Position numbers and translations under genes: made by a program
Notes under the pieces: generated by a model
What the model saw: only the letters and a program-made list of their open reading frames with translations
Databases searched by the model: none
Told to the model about the DNA's origin: nothing
Shown: one piece after another, positions 38,751 to 53,200 of the stretch
How the letters are laid out: the number at the start of each line of letters is the position of its first letter
Position numbering within the stretch: the first letter of the stretch is position 1
Origin: Calliopsis andreniformis
Lineage: Eukaryota > Arthropoda > Insecta > Hymenoptera > Andrenidae
Length of the DNA: 64,000 bases
Assembly: GCF_051401765.1 (NCBI RefSeq)
Contig: NW_027480507.1
Coordinates: 806,001 to 870,000 of the forward strand
Direction of reading: 5' to 3'

Positions 38751-40300
38751 ACCTCAGACCTCAACAATCAGTCGACAATCCTCAATCCTCAATAGAATAT
38801 CCTCAATTCACAGCTTTCACTACTCAATACTCAATCTGCAATCTTCAAACCTCTATCCACAAACATCAATTCTCATCACTCAACTCTCAACACTCAGACC
38901 CCAATCCTCAATCTTCAATCCTCAATCCTCAACACTCAGTACCCAATCCTCAATCTTCAATCCTCAATACTCAATCTTCAATCCTCAATCCTCAATACCA
39001 AATCCTCAATCCTCAATCTTCATTCCTCAATCCTCAATCCTCTATCGGCAATCCTCATTCTTCATTCCTCTATCCTCAATCCTCTATCCTCAATCCTCAT
39101 TCTTCAATCCTCAATACCCAATCCTCAATCTTCAATCCTCAATCCTCAATCCTCAATTCTCGATCCTCAATTCTCGATCCTCGGACCTCAAACATCAATA
39201 CTCAACCCTCAGTCATCGTCCTCAATCCACAACCCTCAATCCTCTATCCTCAATCTTCAATCATCAATATACAACCTTCAGTCCTCAATCCTCAATACAC
39301 AATCCTCAATCCTCAATCCTTAATGTTCAATCCGCGATACCCAATCCTCAATGTTCAATCCTCAATACACAATCCTCAATCCTCAAACCTCAATCCTCAA
39401 TCCTCAATCCTCAATCCTCAGTCCCCAAACCTCAATCCTCAATCTTCAGTCCTCAATACTCAATCTTCAATCCTCAGTCTTCAATACTCAATCCTCAATC
39501 CACAATCCTCAATCGTCAATCTTCAATCCTCAATACTCAATCTTCAATCCTCAATCCTCAATCCTCAATCCTCAATCCTCATTCTTCAATCCTCAATACC
39601 CAATCCTAAATCTTCAATCCTCAATCCTCAATCCCCAGTTCTCAATTCTCAATCCTCGATCCTCAGACCTCAAACATCAATACTCAACCCTCAGACATCG
39701 TCCTCAATCCACAACCCTCAATCCTCAATCCTCAATCTTCAATCATCAATATACAACCTTCAGTCCTCAATCCTCAATAATCAATTCTCAGCCCTCAATC
39801 CTCAATGTTCAATCCGCGATACCCAATCCTCAATGTTCAATCCTCAATCCTCAATCCTCACTCCTCAATCCTCAGTCCTCAATCCTCAATCCTCAATCCT
39901 CAGTCCTCAATCATCAATCTTCAATCCTCAATCCTCAATCCCCAAACCTCAATCCTCATCCTTCAATCCTCAATACCCAATTCTCAATCCTCAATCTTTA
40001 ATCCTCAATCCTCAATCCTCAATTCTCAATCCTCAATCCTCAACCCTCAGCCCTCATCCTCAATCCTCAATCCTCAATCTTCAATCCTCAATTCTCAATC
40101 CTCAATACTCAATCTTCAATACTCAATCGTCAGTCTTCAATCCTCAATACTCAATATTCAGTCCTCAATCCTCAGTCTTCAATCGTTAATCCTCATTCTT
40201 CAATCATCAATACCCAATCCTCAATCTTCAATCCTCAATCCTCAATCCTCAATTCTCAATCCTCAGTCCTCAATCCTCAGTCCTCAGTCCTCAAACCACA
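38751..40300 (+). repeat. Array segment resembling the window start
   Basis: About 39,146-39,886 resembles 275-1,015 at a constant offset of 38,871. Markers 39,332 and 39,814 pair with 461 and 943, and both places have CAATAATCAATTCTCAG. Block B9 is at 38,794. The rest is heptad array without other landmarks. Confidence 0.75.
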
Positions 40301-43300
40301 ATCCTCAACCCTCAGCCCTCATCCTCAATCCTCAATCCTCAATCTTCAATCCTCAATCCTCAATCCTCAATACTCAATCTTCAATCCTCAGTCCTCAGTC
40401 CTCAAACCTCAATTCTGAATCTTCTATCCAGAATCCTCAATCTTCAATCCTCAAACCCCAATCCTCAATCTTTAGTCCTCAATCCTCTATACTCAATCCT
40501 CAATGCTCAATCTTCAATCCTCGATCCTCAATCCTCAATCCTCAGTCCCAAATCCTCAATATTCAATCCTCAATCCTCAATCGTCAGTCTTCAATGCTCA
40601 ATACTCAATCTTCAATCCTCAATACTCAATCCTCAATCCTTAATCCTCAATCCTCATTCTCCAATCCTCAGTACTCAATCCTCAATCTTCAATCCTCAAT
40701 CCTCAATCCTCAATTCTCAGTCCTCAATCCTCAGTCCTCAGTCCTCAAACCTCAATCCTCAACCCTCAGCCCTCATCCTCAATCCTCAATCCTCAATCCT
40801 CAGTCCTCAAACTTCAATCCTCAACCCTCAGCCCTCATCCTCAATCCTCAATCCTCAATCCTCAATCCCCAATCCTCAATCTTCAATCCTCAGTACTCAA
40901 TCTTCAGACCTCAGACCTCAACAATCAGTCGACAATCCTCAATCCTCAATAGAATATCCACAATTCACAGCTTTCACTACTCAATACTCAATCTGCAATC
41001 TTCAAACCCCTATCCACAAACATCAATTCTCATCACTCAACTCTCAACACTCAGACCCCAATCCTCAATCTTCAATCCTCAACCCTCAACACTCAGTCCC
41101 CAATCATCAATCTTCAATCCTCAATACTCAATCTTCAATCCTCAATCCTCAATCCTCAATCCTCAATCCTCAATCTTCATTCCTCAATCCTCAATCCTCT
41201 ATCCTCAATCCTCATTCTTCATTCCTCAATCCTCAATCCTCTATCCTCAATCCTCATTCTTCATTCCTCAATCCTCAATCCTCTATCCTCAATCCTCATT
41301 CTTCAATCCTCAATACCCAATCCTCAATCTTCAATCCTCAATCCTCAATCCTCAATCCTCAATCCTCAATCCTCAATTCTCAATCCCCAATCCTCAATCC
41401 TCAATCCTCAATCCTCAATCCTCAATACTCAATCCTCAATCGTCAGTCTTCAACCCTCAATACTCAATCTTCAGTCCTCAATCCTCAGTCTTCAATCGTT
41501 AATCCTCATTCTTCAATCATCAATAACCAATCCTCAATCTTCAATCCTCAATCCTCAATCCTCAGTTCTCAATCCTCAGTCCTCAATCCTCAGTCCTCAG
41601 TCCTCAAACCACAATCCTCAACCCTCAGCCCTCATCCTCAATCCTCAATCCTCAATCTTCAATCCTCAATCCTCAATCCTCAATACTCAATCCTCAGTAC
41701 TCAATCTTCAATCCTCAAACCTCAATCCTCAATCCTGAATCCTCAATCTTCAGCACCCTGTCCTCAACAATCAGTTGTCAATCCTCAATCCTCAATAGAA
41801 TATCATTAATTCACAGCTTTCAATACTCAATACTCAATCGGCAATCTTCAAATCTCTATCGACAAACATCAATACTCATCACTCAACCCTCGACACTCAG
41901 TCCCAAATCCTCAATCTTCAATCCTCAATCCTCAATCCTCAATCCTCAAACCTCAATCTTCAATCCTCAATACTCAATCTTCAATTCTCAATCCTCAATC
42001 CTCAATCCTCAATCTTCATTCCTCAATCCTCAATCGTCAATCCTCAATCCTCATTCTTCAATCCTCAGTACCCAATCCTCTATCTTCAATCCTCAATCCT
42101 CAATCCTCAATTCTCAATCCTCAATCCCCGATCCTCGGACCTCAAACGTCAATACTCAACCCTCAGACCTCGTCCTCAATCCACAAGCCTCAATCCTCAA
42201 TCCTCAATCTTCAATCATCAATATACAATCTTCAGTCCTCAATCCTCAATACTCAATCCTCAATCCTCAATCCTTAATGTTCAATCCGCGAAACCCAATC
42301 CTCAATGTTCAATCCTCAATCCTCAGTGCCCAAACCTCAATCCTCAATCTTCAATCCTCAATACTCAATCTTCAATCCTTAATCTTCAATACTCAATCCT
42401 CAATCCACAATCCTCAATCGTCAAACTTCAATCCTCAATACTCAATCTTCAATCCTCAATCCTCAATCCTCAATCCTCAATCCTCATTCTTCAATCCTCA
42501 ATACCCAATCCTAAATCTTCAATCCTCAATCCTCAATCCTCAATTCTCAATTCTCAATCCTCGATCCTCAGACCTCAAACGTCAATACTCAGCCCTTAGA
42601 CCTCGTCCTCAATACACAACCCTCAATCCTCAATCCTCAATCTTCAATCATCAATATACAATCTTCAGTCCTCAATCCTCAATACTCAAACCTCAATCCT
42701 CAATCATAAATGTTCAATCCGCGATACCCAATCCTCAATGTTCAATCCTCAATCCTCAATCCTCAATCCTCAATCCTCAATCCTCAATCCTCAGTCCTCA
42801 ATCCTCAGTTCCCAAACCTCAATACTCAATCTTCAATACTCAATACTCAATCTTCAATCCTCAATCCTCAATACTCAATCCTCAATCCTCAATCCTCAAT
42901 CGTCAGTCTTCAATGCTCAATACTCAATCTTCAATCCTCAATACTCAATCCTCAATCCTCAATCCTCAATCCTCATTCTCCAATCCTCAGTACTCAATCC
43001 TCAATCTTCAATCCTCAATCCTCAATCCTCAATTCTCAATCCTCAATCCTCAGTCCTCAGTCCTCAAACCTCAATCCTCAACACTCAGTCCCCAATCATC
43101 AATCTTCAATCCTCAATACTCAATCTTCAATCCTCAATCCTCAATCCTCAATCCTCAATCCTCAATCTTCATTCCTCAATCCTCAATCCTCTATCCTCAA
43201 TCCTCAATCCTCAATCCTCAATCCTCATTCTTCAATCCTCAATACCCAATCCTAAAACTTCAATCCTCAATCCTCAATCCTCAATTCTCAATCCTCAATC

Positions 43301-46300
43301 CTCGATCCTCGGACCTCAAACATCAATACTCAACCCTCAGTCATCGTCCTCAATCCACAACCCTCAATCCTCTATCCTCAATCTTCAATCATCAATATAC
43401 AACCTTCAGTCCTCAATCCTCAATACACAATCCTCAATCCTCAATAATCAATCTTCAATCCTCAATCCTCAGTCCTCAAACCTCAATTCTGTATCCTCAA
43501 TCCTGAATCCTCAATCTTCAGCCCTCAGTCCTCAACAATCCGATGTCAACCCTCAATCCTCAACAGAATATCCTCATTTCACAGTCTTCAATACTCAATA
43601 CTCAATCTGCAATCTACAAATCTCTATCCACAAACATCAATTCTCATTATCAACCCTCAACACTCAGTCCTCAACGTTCAATCCTCAATCCTCAATTCCC
43701 AATCTTCAACACTCAATACTGAATCTTCAATCCTCAATCCTCAATCCTCAATCCTCAATCCTCAATCCTCAATCCTCAATCTTCAATCCTCAATACTCAA
43801 TCCTCAATCCGCAATCCTCAATTCTCAATCCCCAATCCTCAATCCTCAATCCTCAATCCTCAATCCTCAATACTCAATCCTCAATCGTCAGTCTTCAATC
43901 CTCAATACTCAATCTTCAGTCCTCAATCCTCAGTCTTCAATCGTTAATCCTCATTCTTCAATCATCTATAACCAATCCTCAATCTTCAATCCTCAATCCT
44001 CAATCCTCAGTTCTCAATCCTCAGTCCTCAATCCTCAGTCCTCAGTCCTCAAACCACAATCCTCAACCCTCAGCCCTCATCCTCAATCCTCAATCCACAA
44101 TCTTCAATCCTCAATCCTCAATCCTCAATACTCAATCTTCAATCCTCAGTCCTCAGTCCTCAAACCTCAATTCTGAATCTTCTATCCAGAATCCTCAATC
44201 TTCAATCCTCAAACCCCAATCCTCAATCTTTAGTCCTCAATCCTCAATACTCAATCCTCAATGCTCAATCTTCAATCCTCGATCCTCAATCCTCAATCCT
44301 CAGTCCCAAATCCTCAATCTTCAATCCTCAATCCTCAATCCTCAATCTTCAATCCTCAATACTCAATCTTCAATCCTCAATCCTCAATCCTCAATCCTCA
44401 ATCTTCATTCCTCAATCCTCAATCGTCAATCCTCAATCCTCATTCTTCAATCCTCAATACCCAATCCTCTATCTTCAATCCTCAATCCTCAATCCTCAAT
44501 TCTCAATCCTCAATCCCCGATCCTCGGACCTCAAACGTCAATACTCAACCCTCAGACCTCGTCCTCAATCCACAAGCCTCAATCCTCAATCCTCAATCTT
44601 CAATCATCAATATACAATCTTCAGTCCTCAATCCTCAATACTCAATCCTCAATCCTCAATCCTTAATGTTCAATCCGCGAAACCCAATCCTCAATGTTCA
44701 ATCCTCAATACTCAATCCTCAATCCTCAATCCTCAATCCTCAATCCTCAATCCTCAGTGCCCAAACCTCAATCCTCAATCTTCAATCCTCAATACTCAAT
44801 CTTCAATCCTTAATCTTCAATACTCAATCCTCAATCCACAATCCTCAATCGTCAAACTTCAATCCTCAATACTCAATCTTCAATCCTCAATCCTCAATCC
44901 TCAATCCTCAATCCTCATTCTTCAATCCTCAATACCCAATCCTAAATCTTCAATCCTCAATCCTCAATCCTCAATTCTCAATTCTCAATCCTCGATCCTC
45001 AGACCTCAAACATCAATACTCAGCCCTTAGACCTCGTCCTCAATACACAACCCTCAATCCTCAATCCTCAATCTTCAATCATCAATATACAATCTTCAGT
45101 CCTTAATCCTCAATACTCAAACCTCAATCCTCAATCATAAATGTTCAATCCCCGATACCCAATCCTCAATGTTCAATCCTCAATCCTCAATCCTCAATCC
45201 TCAATCCTCAATCCTCAATCCTCAGTCCTCAATCCTCAGTTCCCAAACCTCAATCCTCAATCTTCAATACTCAATACTCAATCTTCAATCCTCAATCCTC
45301 AATACTCAATCCTCAATCCTCAATCCTCAATCGTCAGACTTCAATGCTCAATACTCAATCTTCAATCCTCAATACTCAATCCTCAATCCTCAATCCTCAA
45401 TCCTCATTCTCCAATCCTCAGTACTCAATCCTCAATCTTCAATCCTCAATCCTCAATCCTCAATTCTCAATCCTCAATCCTCAGTCCTCAGTCCTCAAAC
45501 CTCAATCCTCAACCCTCAGCCCTCATCCTCAATCCTCAATCCTCAATCCTCAGTCCTCAAACCTTCAATCCTCAACCCTCAGCCCTCATCCTCAATCCTC
45601 AATCCTCAATCCTCAATCCCCAATCCTCAATCTTCAATCCTCAGTACTCAATCTTCAGACCTCAGACCTCAACAATCAGTCGACAATCCTCAATCCTCAG
45701 TAGAATATCCACAATTCACAGCTTTCACTACTCAATACTCAATCTACAATCTTCAAACCCCTATCCACAAACATCAGTTCTCATCACTCAACTCTCAACA
45801 CTCAGACCCCAATCCTCAATCTTCAATCCTCAATCCTCAACACTCAGTCCCCAATCCTCAATCTTCAATCCTCAATACTCAATCTTCAATCCTCAATCCT
45901 CAATCCTCAATCCTCAATCCTCAATCTTCATTCCTCAATCCTCAATCCTCTATCCTCAATCCACATTCTTCATTCCTCAATCCTCAATCCTCTATCCTCA
46001 ATCCTCATTCTTCATTCCTCAATCCTCAATCCTCTATCCTCAATCCTCATTCTTCAATCCTCAATACCCAATCCTCAATCTTCAATCGTCAATCCTCAAT
46101 CCTCAATCCTCAATCCTCATTCTTCAATCCTCAATACCCAATCCTAAATCTTCAATCCTCAATCCTCAATCCTCAATTCTCAATCCTCAATCCTCGATCC
46201 TCGGACCTCAAACATCAATACTCAACCCTCAGTCATCGTCCTCAATCCACAACCCTCAATCCTCTATCCTCAATCTTCAATCATCAATATACAACCTTCA

Positions 46301-47235
46301 GTCCTCAATCCACAATACACAATCCTCAATCCTCAATCCTTAATGTTCAATCCGCGATACCCAATCCTCAATGTTCAATCCTCAATACACAATCCTCAAT
46401 CCTCAATCCTCAGTCCCCAAACCTCAATCCTCAATCTTCAATCCTAAATACTCAATCTTCAATCCTCAGTCTTCAATACTCAATCCTCAATCCACAATCC
46501 TCAATCGTCAATCTTCAACCCTCAATCCTCAACCCTCAATCCTCAATCCTCTATCGTGAATCCTCAATACTCAATCTTCAACCCTCAATCCTCAATTCTC
46601 AACCCTCAATCCTCAATCCTCAATCCCCAAGCTTCAATCCTCAATACCCAATCCTCAATCTTCAATCCTCAACCCTCAATCCTCAATTCTCAATCCTCAA
46701 TCCTCAGTCCTCAGTCCTCTAACCTCAATCCTGAACCCTCAGCCCTCATCCTCAATCCTCAATTCTCAATCCTCATTCCTCAATCTTCAATCCTCAATAC
46801 TCAATCTTCAATCCTCAATCCTCAGTCCTCAAACCTCAATTCTGTATCCTCAATTCTGAATCCTCAATCTTCAGCCCTCAGTCCTCAACAATCCGATGTC
46901 AACCCTCAATCCTCAACAGAATATCCTCATTTCACAGTTTTCAATACTCAATACTCAATCTGCAATCTTCAAATCTCTATCCACAAACATCAATTCTCAT
47001 TATCAACCCTCAACACTCAGTCCTCAACGTTCAATCCTCAATCCTCAATTCTCAATCTTCAACACTCAAAACTGAATCTTCAATCCTCAATCCTCAATCC
47101 TCAATCCTCAATCCTCAATCCTCAATCCTCAATCCTCAATCCTCAATTTTCAATCCTCAATACTCAATCTTCAATCCTCAATCCTCAATCCTCAAACCTC
47201 AATCCTCAACCCTCAGCCCTCATCCTCAATCCTCA
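40300..47235 (+). repeat. About 6.9 kb tandem duplication, copy 1
   Basis: This pairs with 47,200-54,470. The offset is 6,901 up to about 43,080 (B10 40,951/47,852; C3 41,797/48,698; markers 42,286/49,187 and 42,719/49,620). It is then 7,235 (A5 43,565/50,800; marker 44,675/51,910; B11 45,702/52,937; A6 46,918/54,153). The 334-bp step is a segment present only in copy 2. It contains the longest perfect run I found (47,085-47,147). There is no gene. Confidence 0.88.
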
Positions 47236-50200
47236 ATCCTCAATCTTCAATCCTCAATCCTCAATCCTCAATACTCAATCTTCAATCCTCAGTCCTCAGT
47301 CCTCAAACCTCAATTCTGAATCTTCTATCCAGAATCCTCAATCTTCAATCCTCAAACCCCAATCCTCAATCTTTAGTCCTCAATCCTCTATACTCAATCC
47401 TCAATGCTCAATCTTCAATCCTCGATCCTCAATCCTCAATCCTCAGTCCCAAATCCTCAATATTCAATCCTCAATCCTCAATCGTCAGTCTTCAATGCTC
47501 AATACTCAATCTTCAATCCTCAATACTCAATCCTCAATCCTTAATCCTCAATCCTCATTCTCCAATCCTCAGTACTCAATCCTCAATCTTCAATCCTCAA
47601 TCCTCAATCCTCAATTCTCAGTCCTCAATCCTCAGTCCTCAGTCCTCAAACCTCAATCCTCAACCCTCAGCCCTCATCCTCAATCCTCAATCCTCAATCC
47701 TCAGTCCTCAAACTTCAATCCTCAACCCTCAGCCCTCATCCTCAATCCTCAATCCTCAATCCTCAATCCCCAATCCTCAATCTTCAATCCTCAGTACTCA
47801 ATCTTCAGACCTCAGACCTCAACAATCAGTCGACAATCCTCAATCCTCAATAGAATATCCACAATTCACAGCTTTCACTACTCAATACTCAATCTGCAAT
47901 CTTCAAACCCCTATCCACAAACATCAATTCTCATCACTCAACTCTCAACACTCAGACCCCAATCCTCAATCTTCAATCCTCAACCCTCAACACTCAGTCC
48001 CCAATCATCAATCTTCAATCCTCAATACTCAATCTTCAATCCTCAATCCTCAATCCTCAATCCTCAATCCTCAATCTTCATTCCTCAATCCTCAATCCTC
48101 TATCCTCAATCCTCATTCTTCATTCCTCAATCCTCAATCCTCTATCCTCAATCCTCATTCTTCATTCCTCAATCCTCAATCCTCTATCCTCAATCCTCAT
48201 TCTTCAATCCTCAATACCCAATCCTCAATCTTCAATCCTCAATCCTCAATCCTCAATCCTCAATCCTCAATCCTCAATTCTCAATCCCCAATCCTCAATC
48301 CTCAATCCTCAATCCTCAATCCTCAATACTCAATCCTCAATCGTCAGTCTTCAACCCTCAATACTCAATCTTCAGTCCTCAATCCTCAGTCTTCAATCGT
48401 TAATCCTCATTCTTCAATCATCAATAACCAATCCTCAATCTTCAATCCTCAATCCTCAATCCTCAGTTCTCAATCCTCAGTCCTCAATCCTCAGTCCTCA
48501 GTCCTCAAACCACAATCCTCAACCCTCAGCCCTCATCCTCAATCCTCAATCCTCAATCTTCAATCCTCAATCCTCAATCCTCAATACTCAATCCTCAGTA
48601 CTCAATCTTCAATCCTCAAACCTCAATCCTCAATCCTGAATCCTCAATCTTCAGCACCCTGTCCTCAACAATCAGTTGTCAATCCTCAATCCTCAATAGA
48701 ATATCATTAATTCACAGCTTTCAATACTCAATACTCAATCGGCAATCTTCAAATCTCTATCGACAAACATCAATACTCATCACTCAACCCTCGACACTCA
48801 GTCCCAAATCCTCAATCTTCAATCCTCAATCCTCAATCCTCAATCCTCAAACCTCAATCTTCAATCCTCAATACTCAATCTTCAATTCTCAATCCTCAAT
48901 CCTCAATCCTCAATCTTCATTCCTCAATCCTCAATCGTCAATCCTCAATCCTCATTCTTCAATCCTCAGTACCCAATCCTCTATCTTCAATCCTCAATCC
49001 TCAATCCTCAATTCTCAATCCTCAATCCCCGATCCTCGGACCTCAAACGTCAATACTCAACCCTCAGACCTCGTCCTCAATCCACAAGCCTCAATCCTCA
49101 ATCCTCAATCTTCAATCATCAATATACAATCTTCAGTCCTCAATCCTCAATACTCAATCCTCAATCCTCAATCCTTATTGTTCAATCCGCGAAACCCAAT
49201 CCTCAATGTTCAATCCTCAATCCTCAGTGCCCAAACCTCAATCCTCAATCTTCAATCCTCAATACTCAATCTTCAATCCTTAATCTTCAATACTCAATCC
49301 TCAATCGACAATCCTCAATCGTCAAACTTCAATCCTCAATACTCAATCTTCAATCCTCAATCCTCAATCCTCAATCCTCAATCCTCATTCTTCAATCCTC
49401 AATACCCAATCCTAAATCTTCAATCCTCAATCCTCAATCCTCAATTCTCAATTCTCAATCCTCGATCCTCAGACCTCAAACGTCAATACTCAGCCCTTAG
49501 ACCTCGTCCTCAATACACAACCCTCAATCCTCAATCCTCAATCTTCAATCATCAATATACAATCTTCAGTCCTCAATCCTCAATACTCAAACCTCAATCC
49601 TCAATCATAAATGTTCAATCCGCGATACCCAATCCTCAATGTTCAATCCTCAATCCTCAATCCTCAATCCTCAATCCTCAATCCTCAATCCTCAGTCCTC
49701 AATCCTCAGTTCCCAAACCTCAATACTCAATCTTCAATACTCAATACTCAATCTTCAATCCTCAATCCTCAATACTCAATCCTCAATCCTCAATCCTCAA
49801 TCGTCAGTCTTCAATGCTCAATACTCAATCTTCAATCCTCAATACTCAATCCTCAATCCTCAATCCTCAATCCTCATTCTCCAATCCTCAGTACTCAATC
49901 CTCAATCTTCAATCCTCAATCCTCAATCCTCAATTCTCAATCCTCAATCCTCAGTCCTCAGTCCTCAAACCTCAATCCTCAACCCTCAGCCCTCAGCCCT
50001 CATCCTCAATCCTCAATCCTCAATCCTCAGTCCTCAAACTTCAATCCTCAACCCTCAGCCCTCATCCTCAATCCTCAATCCTCAATCCTCAATCCCCAAT
50101 CCTCAATCTTCAATCCTCAGTACTCAATCTTCAGACCTCAGACCTCAACAATCAGTCGACAATCCTCAATCCTCAATAGAATATCCACAATTCACAGCTC

Positions 50201-53200
50201 TCACTACTCAATACTCAATCTGCAATCTTCAAACCCCTATCCACAAACATCAATTCTCATCACTCAACTCTCAACACTCAGACCCCAATCCTCAATCTTC
50301 AATCCTCAATCCTCAACACTCAGTCCCCAATCATCAATCTTCAATCCTCAATACTCAATCTTCAATCCTCAATCCTCAATCCTCAATCCTCAATCCTCAA
50401 TCTTCATTCCTCAATCCTCAATCCTCTATCCTCAATCCTCAATCCTCAATCCTCAATCCTCATTCTTCAATCCTCAATACCCAATCCTAAAACTTCAATC
50501 CTCAATCCTCAATCCTCAATTCTCAATCCTCAATCCTCGATCCTCGGACCTCAAACATCAATACTCAACCCTCAGTCATCGTCCTCAATCCACAACCCTC
50601 AATCCTCTATCCTCAATCTTCAATCATCAATATACAACCTTCAGTCCTCAATCCTCAATACACAATCCTCAATCCTCAATAATCAATCTTCAATCCTCAA
50701 TCCTCAGTCCTCAAACCTCAATTCTGTATCCTCAATCCTGAATCCTCAATCTTCAGCCCTCAGTCCTCAACAATCCGATGTCAACCCTCAATCCTCAACA
50801 GAATATCCTCATTTCACAGTCTTCAATACTCAATACTCAATCTGCAATCTTCAAATCTCTATCCACAAACATCAATTCTCATTATCAACCCTCAACACTC
50901 AGTCCTCAACGTTCAATCCTCAATCCTCAATTCCCAATCTTCAACACTCAATACTGAATCTTCAATCCTCAATCCTCAATCCTCAATCCTCAATCCTCAA
51001 TCCTCAATCCTCAATCTTCAATCCTCAATACTCAATCCTCAATCCGCAATCCTCAATTCTCAATCCCCAATCCTCAATCCTCAATCCTCAATCCTCAATC
51101 CTCAATACTCAATCCTCAATCGTCAGTCTTCAATCCTCAATACTCAATCTTCAGTCCTCAATCCTCAGTCTTCAATCGTTAATCCTCATTCTTCAATCAT
51201 CTATAACCAATCCTCAATCTTCAATCCTCAATCCTCAATCCTCAGTTCTCAATCCTCAGTCCTCAATCCTCAGTCCTCAGTCCTCAAACCACAATCCTCA
51301 ACCCTCAGCCCTCATCCTCAATCCTCAATCCACAATCTTCAATCCTCAATCCTCAATCCTCAATACTCAATCTTCAATCCTCAGTCCTCAGTCCTCAAAC
51401 CTCAATTCTGAATCTTCTATCCAGAATCCTCAATCTTCAATCCTCAAACCCCAATCCTCAATCTTTAGTCCTCAATCCTCAATACTCAATCCTCAATGCT
51501 CAATCTTCAATCCTCGATCCTCAATCCTCAATCCTCAGTCCCAAATCCTCAATCTTCAATCCTCAATCCTCAATCCTCAATCTTCAATCCTCAATACTCA
51601 ATCTTCAATCCTCAATCCTCAATCCTCAATCCTCAATCTTCATTCCTCAATCCTCAATCGTCAATCCTCAATCCTCATTCTTCAATCCTCAATACCCAAT
51701 CCTCTATCTTCAATCCTCAATCCTCAATCCTCAATTCTCAATCCTCAATCCCCGATCCTCGGACCTCAAACGTCAATACTCAACCCTCAGACCTCGTCCT
51801 CAATCCACAAGCCTCAATCCTCAATCCTCAATCTTCAATCATCAATATACAATCTTCAGTCCTCAATCCTCAATACTCAATCCTCAATCCTCAATCCTTA
51901 ATGTTCAATCCGCGAAACCCAATCCTCAATGTTCAATCCTCAATACTCAATCCTCAATCCTCAATCCTCAATCCTCAATCCTCAATCCTCAGTGCCCAAA
52001 CCTCAATCCTCAATCTTCAATCCTCAATACTCAATCTTCAATCCTTAATCTTCAATACTCAATCCTCAATCCACAATCCTCAATCGTCAAACTTCAATCC
52101 TCAATACTCAATCTTCAATCCTCAATCCTCAATCCTCAATCCTCAATCCTCATTCTTCAATCCTCAATACCCAATCCTAAATCTTCAATCCTCAATCCTC
52201 AATCCTCAATTCTCAATTCTCAATCCTCGATCCTCAGACCTCAAACATCAATACTCAGCCCTTAGACCTCGTCCTCAATACACAACCCTCAATCCTCAAT
52301 CCTCAATCTTCAATCATCAATATACAATCTTCAGTCCTTAATCCTCAATACTCAAACCTCAATCCTCAATCATAAATGTTCAATCCCCGATACCCAATCC
52401 TCAATGTTCAATCCTCAATCCTCAATCCTCAATCCTCAATCCTCAATCCTCAATCCTCAGTCCTCAATCCTCAGTTCCCAAACCTCAATCCTCAATCTTC
52501 AATACTCAATACTCAATCTTCAATCCTCAATCCTCAATACTCAATCCTCAATCCTCAATCCTCAATCGTCAGACTTCAATGCTCAATACTCAATCTTCAA
52601 TCCTCAATACTCAATCCTCAATCCTCAATCCTCAATCCTCATTCTCCAATCCTCAGTACTCAATCCTCAATCTTCAATCCTCAATCCTCAATCCTCAATT
52701 CTCAATCCTCAATCCTCAGTCCTCAGTCCTCAAACCTCAATCCTCAACCCTCAGCCCTCATCCTCAATCCTCAATCCTCAATCCTCAGTCCTCAAACCTT
52801 CAATCCTCAACCCTCAGCCCTCATCCTCAATCCTCAATCCTCAATCCTCAATCCCCAATCCTCAATCTTCAATCCTCAGTACTCAATCTTCAGACCTCAG
52901 ACCTCAACAATCAGTCGACAATCCTCAATCCTCAGTAGAATATCCACAATTCACAGCTTTCACTACTCAATACTCAATCTACAATCTTCAAACCCCTATC
53001 CACAAACATCAGTTCTCATCACTCAACTCTCAACACTCAGACCCCAATCCTCAATCTTCAATCCTCAATCCTCAACACTCAGTCCCCAATCCTCAATCTT
53101 CAATCCTCAATACTCAATCTTCAATCCTCAATCCTCAATCCTCAATCCTCAATCCTCAATCTTCATTCCTCAATCCTCAATCCTCTATCCTCAATCCACA

